In this document: piece after piece, positions 24,800 through 33,245 of the stretch
Layout of the letters: the number at the start of each line of letters is the position of its first letter
Position numbering within the stretch: position 1 is the stretch's first letter
DNA from: Erythrobacter sp. CCH5-A1
GTDB lineage: Bacteria; Pseudomonadota; Alphaproteobacteria; Sphingomonadales; Sphingomonadaceae
DNA: 33,245 bases
Reading direction: 5' to 3'
Assembly (NCBI RefSeq): GCF_001557115.1
Contig: NZ_LSKQ01000298.1
Span: 1-33,245 of the forward strand
Translations under genes and position numbers: made by a program
Notes under the pieces: generated by a model
What the model saw: only the letters and a program-made list of their open reading frames with translations
The model's database searches: none
Told to the model about the DNA's origin: nothing

Positions 24800-25005
24800 A
24801 AACTGCCCCCTCTGTCGGGTGACCTGAGAGCTTCGGCGGGCCGCGCGAGCGCGGGCCAGCCTCCCCTTCGGTGGCCCCGGCGCTGGTCCGGGACGCTTTC
24901 CAGAGTGTCACACAGCCGAGCGGTCCGGTGGCCTGAGAGTTTCCGGGGCGGTTGCTCCTTCGGCGCCTTTGCCCCGTTTGACCGAGGCATCGGGCTCTCC
25001 CGCTC
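24800..25005 (-). promoter_or_regulatory. Tandem glycine riboswitch (gcvT motif)
   Basis: On the minus strand the leader holds two glycine aptamers in series. The 5' aptamer (about 24893-25005) has GGGAGAGCC, the core CGCCGAAGGAGCAA and the closing AAACTCTCAGG...CTCTGG. The second (about 24800-24890) has CCACCGAAGGGG, the stem ending CGCCGAAGCTCTCAGG and ACAGAGGGG. The repeated CCGAAG and CTCTCAGG cores are the known signature. In other bacteria these bind glycine and turn the gcv operon on; the same is expected here, in front of gcvT. Confidence 0.92.
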
Positions 25006-25048
25006 GCCTGCCCGCCACAGAATCGCTCCTGCACCGGAAGACGCGCCT

Positions 25049-25077
25049 GCGATGCCCATATTGCTGCACCGCGTCAA
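25049..25077 (-). promoter_or_regulatory. Possible promoter of the gcv operon
   Basis: TTGACG (complement of 25072-25077) is a good -35; 17 bases on lies CATCGC (complement of 25049-25054), a poor -10. The implied start falls about 35-40 bases before the first aptamer, which is a sensible place. Confidence 0.35.
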
Positions 25078-25152
25078 TTGGCGACACACCCCTTTGCCGT
25101 GTGGAAAACGCATTTGCCCCGCCTCGCGCGGCCCAATAGACACTCCCTCGCC

Positions 25153-26352
25153 ATGAACCTCACCGAAATCTATCTCATCGCCCTCACGATCATCTTCGCC
25201 GTGCCGTGGCTGGTGTGGCGCGTAGCCCGGACCGACTATTGGGCGCCGCTCGTCGTCGTCCAGATCGTCGGCGGCATTCTGCTCGGCCCCGGGGTGCTGG
25301 GCGCGGCCTTCCCCGACTACTACGCCTTCGTCTTCCGCCCCGAGGTCATCACCGCGCTGAACGGCGTTGCGTGGTGGGCAGTGATGATGTTCGTGTGGAT
25401 CGCCGGGATCGAGCTCGACCTCAGCCAGGCATGGAAGCATCGCGGCGAGACGGGCCTCACCGCTGGCCTCGCCCTCGGCATGCCCCTGCTGGCGGGCACG
25501 GCGGCGGCGGCGGTGATCCTGCAATTCCCCGGCTGGCGCGGGCCCAATGGCGCGTATTGGCAAGCCCTGCTCGGCATCGGCATGGCCTGCGCGGTCACCG
25601 CGCTCCCCATCCTAGTGCTGCTGATGGACAAGCTCGGCATCCTGCGCGAGGCGCTGGGCCAGCGCATCCTGCGATACGCCAGCCTCGATGACATCGCGAT
25701 CTGGGGCGTGCTGGCGCTGATCCTGCTCGACTGGGAGCGCATCGGACGGCAGGCGGTGTTCCTCGCCGGCTTCACGATCGCGGCGTGGGGCATCCGCGGG
25801 CTGATGGCACGCCTCGCTGAGGCCGACCGCTGGCCGGTGGGCCTCATCTGGCTCGCGGTGTGCGGCTTTGCCGGCGACTGGTCGGGCCTCCACTTCATGG
25901 TCGGCGCCTTCCTCGCGGGCGTGGTGCTCGATGCCAAGTGGTTCGGGCACGAGGCGATGGACCGCTTCCGCGACGTGGTGCTGCTCACCATCATGCCGGT
26001 GTTCTTCCTCTCGACCGGCCTGCGCACCCAGTGGGAGGGCGGCGGGCTCGCGGTCTTCGGCGTCGCCGGGCTGCTGCTGGTGGCGGCGGTGGGCGGCAAG
26101 CTCCTGGGCGTCCACATCGCCGGACGCCTGCTCGGCTGGAGCCGCACCGAGGCGAGCCTGATCGGTTGGCTGCTCCAGACCAAGGCGCTGATCATGATCA
26201 TCTTCGCCAACATCCTGCTCGACAAGGCGGTGATCACCTCCACCACCTTCACCGCGCTGCTGCTGATGGCGGTGGGGAGCACGATGCTGACCAAGCCCTT
26301 CGCGACGCCGCTGATCGCGAAGCTCGGCGGGCGGGTGAAGGCCGAGGCGTGA
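25153..26352 (+). CDS. Cation:proton antiporter, CPA2 family
   Basis: A 399-residue inner-membrane protein with about twelve hydrophobic segments in the Na+/H+ exchanger fold. GGILLGPGVLG near the N-terminus and SLDDIAIWGVLALI in the middle (with the paired aspartates that carry ions in this family) are recognisable; MVGAFLAGVVLDAK and MPVFFLSTGLRTQ are further CPA2 signatures. It lacks the C-terminal RCK/TrkA-N domain of Kef-type proteins, so it is the short membrane-only form. It is transcribed away from the gcv riboswitch and has no obvious partner. Ion specificity (Na+ or K+) is not predictable. The ATG at 25153 starts the first helix directly. Confidence 0.88.
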   Translation: MNLTEIYLIALTIIFAVPWLVWRVARTDYWAPLVVVQIVGGILLGPGVLGAAFPDYYAFVFRPEVITALNGVAWWAVMMFVWIAGIELDLSQAWKHRGETGLTAGLALGMPLLAGTAAAAVILQFPGWRGPNGAYWQALLGIGMACAVTALPILVLLMDKLGILREALGQRILRYASLDDIAIWGVLALILLDWERIGRQAVFLAGFTIAAWGIRGLMARLAEADRWPVGLIWLAVCGFAGDWSGLHFMVGAFLAGVVLDAKWFGHEAMDRFRDVVLLTIMPVFFLSTGLRTQWEGGGLAVFGVAGLLLVAAVGGKLLGVHIAGRLLGWSRTEASLIGWLLQTKALIMIIFANILLDKAVITSTTFTALLLMAVGSTMLTKPFATPLIAKLGGRVKAEA

Positions 26353-26384
26353 GGCCGTTCAGGCCGTTCAGGCCGTTCAGGCCG
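26352..26384 (+). repeat. 9-bp tandem repeat, AGGCCGTTC three times plus a partial copy
   Basis: The unit begins at the last base of the antiporter stop codon: copies at 26352-26360, 26361-26369 and 26370-26378, then AGGCCG. It is a short perfect tandem array, prone to slippage. The rest of the gap up to 26516 holds no gene I can support. Confidence 0.85.
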
Positions 26385-26516
26385 GGGCCTGTTGGAGACA
26401 ATGAGACACTGTATAGTGCCGAAATTCTCTCCGCCCCCGAACCGGCCATTTGGGGGCGCGAAAAGAGGTCGGCGAGCAGGGCCATGGGGGCGATCCTGCG
26501 CCATTGGCGGCCGGTA

Positions 26517-26615
26517 GGAAAGCCCCCTCCCCCGCCGCCTTGGCGTCTTGCGAATTGCCAACACGCCGCGCCGCGCGTCCCTCCCCGCTCGCCAGCGAAT
26601 GGGGAGGGGCTTTCC
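26517..26615. repeat. Imperfect inverted repeat between convergent genes
   Basis: GGAAAGCCCCCTCCCC at about 26517 and GGGGAGGGGCTTTCC at 26601-26615 are inverse copies with one extra C on the left. The arms lie in the convergent gap before the stop of the serine hydrolase, where they could act as a bidirectional terminator or be a degenerate dispersed repeat. Confidence 0.5.
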
Positions 26616-26620
26616 GCCCG

Positions 26621-27838
26621 CTACTTCCCCGCCAGCTCCAGCGCGCGGGCCATCAGCGCCTTTTCGCGGGGGGTGAAATTGCCCGTGTCCTCACCGCCGG
26701 GCGGGGGCGCATTCTCGGTGGTGAAATAGACGAAGCCCCGTTTGGTGCTCTGGCTGAACCAAAGCCCCGAAACCAACCCGTATGCCTCGCCCGGATGCCC
26801 CACCCAAGCGCCGCCGGAGCCAAAAAGGTCGTCCTCACAGTCGTCGCTACCTATCCCGATCATCTGAAGAGCAAGCCCGTAGCGGCAGAAAAACTGCGAT
26901 GCTCCGGTTGGCCCCCAAATGGCCGAATTTCTGAAGCGCAGGAAGCTGTTGAAGCTCAAGCGGCTGCCTTGGGGGTAACTGAAAAGCTCCTGCCCGATCC
27001 TGGCGAGGTCGACCATGCCAATGCGCACGCCCCCTTGTGGGCTGAAGATCGAGGCATTGGTGCCCGGCACATAATTGTCGAGGTTGCATGCCTGTCCGGC
27101 TATCACAGGGATGGTGCAGTTCGGCGGCAGGTCGCCCGCGCCGTCCTTCGCCACCTCGCCCGTGTCGCGGTAGAGCACCACCGCGCGCGCTTCCATGTCG
27201 GGGCCGCAGCCCACCCAGTTGAAGCAGGCCTTCACCCCCAGCGGCGCGAACACCAGCCGCTCGACCAGCCGGTCATAGCGCTCGCCGCTGGCCGCCTCGA
27301 GCACCGTCGCCACCAGCGGCGCGCCGAGGTTGGAATAGAGAAAGGTGTCCGGATCGGGCTCCAACTCCATCAATGCTTCGCGCGTCGCCGGCCGCACGCC
27401 TTTGCGCCATGACGCGGGGTCGGCGAATTTCGCCTCCAAGCTCTCCCCCAGCGGGATGATGTAATCCGCCGAACCCGAAAGCCCCGCGCGGTGCGACATC
27501 AGCTGCGCCAGCGTCACCGGCACATCGGGGAAGTAGGGCGAGCGCACCCTCCACCCGAGATAGTCCGAGACATCGCGGTCGAGATCGACCTTGCCCTCAT
27601 CCGCGAGCCGCAAGGCGGCGAGCGCCATGATGAGCTTGGAAATCGAGGCGATCCGGACCGGATCATTGGCCTCCAGCTTGCGGCCCGTCGCCTTGTCCGC
27701 CAGCCCTTCGACAATCAGCGGGCGGATGGTCTCGCGGTCGAAGGCGACCACGACCGTGGCGGGCGGCGGGGGCGTGTAGACTTCCGCAGCGGCGGGGGCG
27801 GCGAGCAGCGCGAGCGCGGCGAGAGCGAGGCGGATCAT
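26621..27838 (-). CDS. Exported serine hydrolase, beta-lactamase (class C/PBP) fold
   Basis: A 405-residue protein with a signal peptide (MIRLALAALALLAAPAAAE). The catalytic SxxK is Ser65-Lys68 (IASISK), the second motif YxN is Tyr168-Asn170 (FLYSN), and the third is HPG in WVGHPGEAYG near residue 350, the H-x-G form common in esterase or peptidase members, in place of the KTG of true beta-lactamases. Such proteins are esterases, D-amino-acid peptidases or of unknown function; drug resistance should not be assumed. Four or more cysteines (CFNWVGC, NCTIP, QACN) suggest disulfides in the periplasm. The start at 27838 begins the signal peptide; the longer frame adds a poor leader. No operon partner is evident. 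Confidence 0.85.
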   Translation of the reverse strand: MIRLALAALALLAAPAAAEVYTPPPPATVVVAFDRETIRPLIVEGLADKATGRKLEANDPVRIASISKLIMALAALRLADEGKVDLDRDVSDYLGWRVRSPYFPDVPVTLAQLMSHRAGLSGSADYIIPLGESLEAKFADPASWRKGVRPATREALMELEPDPDTFLYSNLGAPLVATVLEAASGERYDRLVERLVFAPLGVKACFNWVGCGPDMEARAVVLYRDTGEVAKDGAGDLPPNCTIPVIAGQACNLDNYVPGTNASIFSPQGGVRIGMVDLARIGQELFSYPQGSRLSFNSFLRFRNSAIWGPTGASQFFCRYGLALQMIGIGSDDCEDDLFGSGGAWVGHPGEAYGLVSGLWFSQSTKRGFVYFTTENAPPPGGEDTGNFTPREKALMARALELAGK

Positions 27839-27905
27839 GCCGCGCAGGCTGTCGCAAAGCCGTGCCCGGCACAAGCGGCAATCCGCCCGCCCGGCGCGGC
27901 GCCGG

Positions 27906-28271
27906 TCAGTGCATCACCAGCCTGTGCGCCCCCGCCAGCGCCAGCGCGACGACGCCGCGCACCTCGACCTCGGCCAGCTCGCTCGCGACTGAGGGTATCT
28001 CCTCCGCCGCGCGCCGCGCTTCTTCGTCGTTGCAGGCGATCACGAGGTTGAGCTCGCGACGGCTCTGCGAGACCAGCGCCATCAGCACCGTGCCGCTCGC
28101 CGTCCAGCGGTCGAGCGCCTCGCGCTCGGCGCTTTCGAGGAAATGGAGCGCGCCGTCGTCAGCGGCGGGATCGAGCCGGAGCGTGACCAGCGTGATCGGG
28201 TCGTCGCGCTCCCAGGCAGCGTCATTGGGGAAGAACCAGGCACTCGCCGTGCCATCCATGTATCGTGTCAT
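27906..28271 (-). CDS. Small protein of unknown function, possibly a dimeric alpha/beta barrel
   Basis: About 121 residues from MTRYMDGTASAWFF. The middle (LESAEREALDRWTASGTVLM) and the end (NLVIACNDEEARRAAEEIPS) have the alternating strand and helix spacing of the muconolactone-isomerase/YciI-like ferredoxin fold, which works as a dimer; the similarity is only by pattern. No signal peptide or membrane segment. It lies about 110 bases after the metH C-terminal gene on the same strand and may be read with it. Starts at 28310 (MAFDEAG) and 28259 are also possible; none has a strong ribosome site, and 28271 is preceded by GAAG. Confidence 0.5.
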   Translation of the reverse strand: MTRYMDGTASAWFFPNDAAWERDDPITLVTLRLDPAADDGALHFLESAEREALDRWTASGTVLMALVSQSRRELNLVIACNDEEARRAAEEIPSVASELAEVEVRGVVALALAGAHRLVMH

Positions 28272-28379
28272 CTTCGTGCAAACCCGTAATCCCGCCTCGT
28301 CGAACGCCATTCGCGGGGCGCGCGGGCGGGGTTACGCAATCTTGCGCAGATTCCCGATCAGTCTGACCCGCTTTTTCGA

Positions 28380-30980
<2,601 letters not shown>

Positions 30981-30998
30981 TTTCTCAGGTTCTCAGTT

Positions 30999-31080
30999 CC
31001 GTTCGTGCTGAGCTTGTCGAAGCACCGCACTCTTCTTCGGCAAAGACAGGACGGCCCTTCGACGTGCTCCGGGCGAACGG
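30999..31080. repeat. REP-like palindromic element between the two metH genes
   Basis: CCGTTCG at 30999-31005 is inverted as CGAACGG at 31074-31080. The left arm GTTCGTGCTGAGCTTGTCGA (31001-31020, continuing AGCACC) is a sequence found in many copies in sphingomonad genomes, recognisable by its translation FVLSLSKH. The right arm (CCCTTCGAC...GGGCGAACGG) is the usual partner with some change. The element could stabilise or attenuate the mRNA between the two methionine synthase parts. Confidence 0.8.
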
Positions 31081-31088
31081 GCATTGTT

Positions 31089-32132
31089 CTAGGCAGCGAT
31101 AAAGGCCTCGAGCCCTGCCAGCTTCATGGCAGGCTCCGGCGAGGGCACGGCGCGCGGTTCGCTGTTCGCGACCGCCTTGGCAATCGCGGCAATGTGCGCA
31201 GGGCTGGAACCGCAGCACCCGCCGAGGATGTTGACCTGGCCGTGATCGGCCCAGTCCTTGACCAGCCCCGCGGTGGTATCGGGCAGTTCGTCATATTCCC
31301 CGAGCTCGTTGGGCAGGCCCGCATTGGGGTAGATCATCAGCAGCGTGTCCGCGATCTGCGAGAGCACCTTGACATGCGGGCGCAGCTGCTCGGCGCCGAA
31401 GCTGCAATTGAGGCCGATGGTAACCGGCTTAGCATGCCGCACCGCATACCAGAAGGCCTCGACCGTGTGGCCCGAGAGGTTGCGGCCCGACAGGTCGGTG
31501 AGCGTCATCGAGATCATCACCGGCACTTCGCGGCCCAGCTCGCGCTCGAGCTGCTTGACCGCCATGACCCCGGCCTTGGCGTTGAGGGTGTCGAACACCG
31601 TCTCGATCAGGATAAAGTCCACCCCGCCCTCGACCAGCGCGCGCGCCTGTTCGAGGTAGACGTCGACGAGGTAATCGAAGGTGATCTCGCGATAGCCCGG
31701 GTCTTCGACGTCGGGGCTGAGCGAAAGCGTCTTGTTGGTCGGCCCGATCGCGCCCGCCACGAAGCGGGGCTTGCCGTCCTTCGCGGCATATTCATCGGCC
31801 AGCGCGCGGGCGAGCTTGCCGCTCGCGACATTGATTTCGCGCACGAGGCCTTCCGCCGCGTAATCGGCCTGCGAAATGCGGTTGGCCGAGAAGGTGTTGG
31901 TCGAAACGATGTCCGACCCCGCCTCGAAGTAAGCGCGGGTGATGTCGCTCAGCACGTCGGGGCGGGTCAGGGCGAGGATGTCGTTGTTGCCCTTCTGGTC
32001 AGCCTTGAGACCGAGGTTGCCGGCATAATCTTCCTCGGTCAGCTTGCGCAGCTGGATCTGCGTCCCGAAGGCGCCGTCGAAGATCAGCACGCGGTCCTTG
32101 GCGGCGGCCTGAAGTTGCTCACGCTTGGTCAT
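31089..32132 (-). CDS. metH: Methionine synthase, cobalamin-dependent, N-terminal homocysteine-binding part
   Basis: A 347-residue homocysteine S-methyltransferase domain. FDGAFGTQIQ (18-27) opens the barrel, and the three zinc cysteines are Cys243 (GLNCSFG) and Cys306-Cys307 (GGCCGSSP), which bind the homocysteine thiolate. It is the acceptor half of the split MetH. The start at 32132 (MTKREQLQAAAKDR) overlaps the metF stop by ATGA coupling. A longer frame upstream has no family support. A C-terminal tail of about 30 residues (SEPRAVPSPEPAMKLAGLEA) replaces the linker to the pterin domain found in one-piece enzymes. Confidence 0.95.
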   Translation of the reverse strand: MTKREQLQAAAKDRVLIFDGAFGTQIQLRKLTEEDYAGNLGLKADQKGNNDILALTRPDVLSDITRAYFEAGSDIVSTNTFSANRISQADYAAEGLVREINVASGKLARALADEYAAKDGKPRFVAGAIGPTNKTLSLSPDVEDPGYREITFDYLVDVYLEQARALVEGGVDFILIETVFDTLNAKAGVMAVKQLERELGREVPVMISMTLTDLSGRNLSGHTVEAFWYAVRHAKPVTIGLNCSFGAEQLRPHVKVLSQIADTLLMIYPNAGLPNELGEYDELPDTTAGLVKDWADHGQVNILGGCCGSSPAHIAAIAKAVANSEPRAVPSPEPAMKLAGLEAFIAA

Positions 32133-33061
32133 GCGGCGTTCTCCGTAACGGGGCGCTTCCCAAGCATGTGGCAGATCGCATAGGCGAGCTCGGGGCGGTT
32201 GAGGGTGTAGAAGTGGAAATCGCGCACGCCCCCAGCGTAGAGGCGGCGGCACAGCTCGGCCGCGACCGTCGCGGCGACCAGCTGGCGCGCGGCGGGCTTT
32301 TCGTCGAGGCCTTCGAACAGCCCGTCCATCCACGCCGGGATCGCCGCGCCGCAGGCGGTCGCGAACTTGCGCGCCTGGGCGACGTTCGTCACCGGCAGGA
32401 TACCGGGCAGGATCGGCGCGGCGATGCCCGCCGCCGCGCAGGCGTCGCGGAAACGGAAGAAGGTTTCGGCCGAAAAGAAGAACTGGCTGATCGCGCGGGT
32501 CGCCCCGGCATCGAGCTTGCGCTTGAGGTTGTCGATGTCGTCCTGCGGCGAATGCGCGTCGGGGTGGGTTTCGGGATAGGCCGCAACGCTGATCTCGAAC
32601 GGGGCGATGGCCTTGAGGCCGCTCACCAGTTCGGCGGCGCTGGCATAGCCTTCGGGGTGCGGCGTGAAAGGCGCGCCGGGCTCGCCCGCATCACCGCGCA
32701 GCGCGACGATATGGCGCACGCCCGCTTCCCAATATTGCTCGGCGACCTCGCGGATTTCCGCCTTGCTCGCCGCGACGCAGGTGAGGTGCGCGGCGGCCGG
32801 CATCTTCGCCTCGCCGATGATCCGGGCGACCGTGGCATGGGTGCGCTCGCGCGTGGAACCGCCCGCGCCGTAGGTGACCGAGACGAAGCTCGGGTCCAGC
32901 GGCTTCAATTGCGTCACCGCGTCCCACAGCTGCTCTTCCATCTTTTCGCTCTTGGGCGGGAAGAATTCGAAGCTCACCGCAACGTCGCCCGGCAGGCCGG
33001 AGAATAGCGGCGTATCGGTGGCGGTGCGGTATTCGTGGAGCTGGTTGAGAGTCGGGGTCAT
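32129..33061 (-). CDS. metF: 5,10-Methylenetetrahydrofolate reductase
   Basis: A 310-residue flavin-dependent TIM barrel, normal for bacterial MetF. VSFEFFPPKSEKMEEQLW (29-46), VTYGAGGSTRE (61-72), ALRGDAGEPG and RAISQFFFSAETFFRF are family motifs. It reduces methylene-THF, from glycine cleavage among other sources, to 5-methyl-THF for MetH. It overlaps the preceding regulator gene and the following metH gene by four bases each, so the three are coupled. Confidence 0.97.
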   Translation of the reverse strand: MTPTLNQLHEYRTATDTPLFSGLPGDVAVSFEFFPPKSEKMEEQLWDAVTQLKPLDPSFVSVTYGAGGSTRERTHATVARIIGEAKMPAAAHLTCVAASKAEIREVAEQYWEAGVRHIVALRGDAGEPGAPFTPHPEGYASAAELVSGLKAIAPFEISVAAYPETHPDAHSPQDDIDNLKRKLDAGATRAISQFFFSAETFFRFRDACAAAGIAAPILPGILPVTNVAQARKFATACGAAIPAWMDGLFEGLDEKPAARQLVAATVAAELCRRLYAGGVRDFHFYTLNRPELAYAICHMLGKRPVTENAA

Positions 33062-33245
33062 TTCGCGGTTTCCAGAGCGGGGGTCTTGGGGGAGGCGGGG
33101 ACGGGACGGCGCTTGGCCGTCCAGATCTTGACCACCAGCGCCCCGCCTTCGAGCGCGGTCGGCGGGCTGGCGGTGAAGCCGGCGGCCTTAAGCAGTTCGG
33201 CCATCTGGCGGTCCGAGAAGCCCAGGCGCACGTGCTGGTGGCGGG
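33058..33245 (-). CDS. ArsR-type regulator with methyltransferase domain, C-terminal end (partial)
   Basis: The last 62 codons are present; the gene begins beyond the right edge. RHQHVRLGFSDRQMAELLKA, then a GGALVVKIWTAKR strand, is the typical end of the SAM-methyltransferase domain in the ArsR-fused regulators that sit before metF in many alphaproteobacteria. The Pro-rich last 20 residues are less conserved. The expected role is control of the methionine operon in response to SAM or S-adenosylhomocysteine, as reported for related proteins. The DNA-binding domain itself is not visible here. ATGA overlap with metF supports a single transcript. Confidence 0.65.
   Translation of the reverse strand, partial: RHQHVRLGFSDRQMAELLKAAGFTASPPTALEGGALVVKIWTAKRRPVPASPKTPALETAK

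Noticed and set aside
26352..26384. CRISPR-like repeat array
   Set aside because: Units are nine bases with no spacers; no CRISPR or cas gene is present in the window.
26621..27838. Antibiotic-resistance beta-lactamase
   Set aside because: The third motif is HPG, not KTG, and the family is mostly esterases or peptidases; a resistance claim is not supported.

Overview
The window is GC-rich chromosome from an alphaproteobacterium. It most resembles Sphingomonadales, probably Erythrobacteraceae. The reasons are a large TonB-dependent receptor heading a catabolic operon, a methionine synthase split into two genes, a two-subunit glycine decarboxylase behind a tandem glycine riboswitch, and an intergenic palindrome of the FVLSLSKH-coding type common in that order. 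The assignment is from general familiarity; no search was run.

Left end (1-2000): the tail of a LysR regulator, a decayed stretch resembling an EamA/DMT transporter, then tRNA-Gly(CCC) on the minus strand. Next to the tRNA is a compact AT-richer insertion of about 1.4 kb. It is bounded by a 41-bp direct repeat of the tRNA 5' half (459-499 and 1882-1922) and holds only two overlapping genes, a VapB45/DUF433-like antitoxin and a VapC45-like PIN toxin, with short TTCCAAC repeats near both ends. No integrase is present.

Catabolic locus (2001-13973): a minus-strand cluster reads TonB receptor, WrbA quinone reductase, VOC (glyoxalase/extradiol-dioxygenase-like) protein, alpha/beta hydrolase, two different short MetE-like zinc methyltransferase-fold proteins, then a ZntB-like transporter. 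Behind it lie an IclR regulator and a family III CoA-transferase, with a divergent citrate-synthase-fold lyase and a secreted M24 peptidase. The two promoter regions carry the same tandem operator, two TTCG-N5-CGAA palindromes with centres 19 bp apart. This ties the genes into one probable IclR regulon. The substrate cannot be read from the sequence; uptake, quinone or ring chemistry, hydrolysis, methyl or thiol transfer, CoA activation and C-C cleavage would fit an undescribed pathway.

Middle (13970-19446): an SMP-30 lactonase-like protein, then divergently an overlapping operon of methylmalonate-semialdehyde dehydrogenase, a NodB-type deacetylase and a small lipoprotein, followed by a polysaccharide flippase.

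Right half (19463-33245): the glycine cleavage operon (riboswitch, gcvT, gcvH, a glycosyltransferase-like gene, gcvPA, gcvPB) on the minus strand; a CPA2-type antiporter; a secreted beta-lactamase-fold serine hydrolase; and a minus-strand one-carbon operon of ArsR/methyltransferase-type regulator (partial), metF, metH N-terminal part, metH C-terminal part and a small protein. Glycine cleavage makes methylene-tetrahydrofolate, MetF reduces it, and the split MetH uses the methyl group to make methionine.
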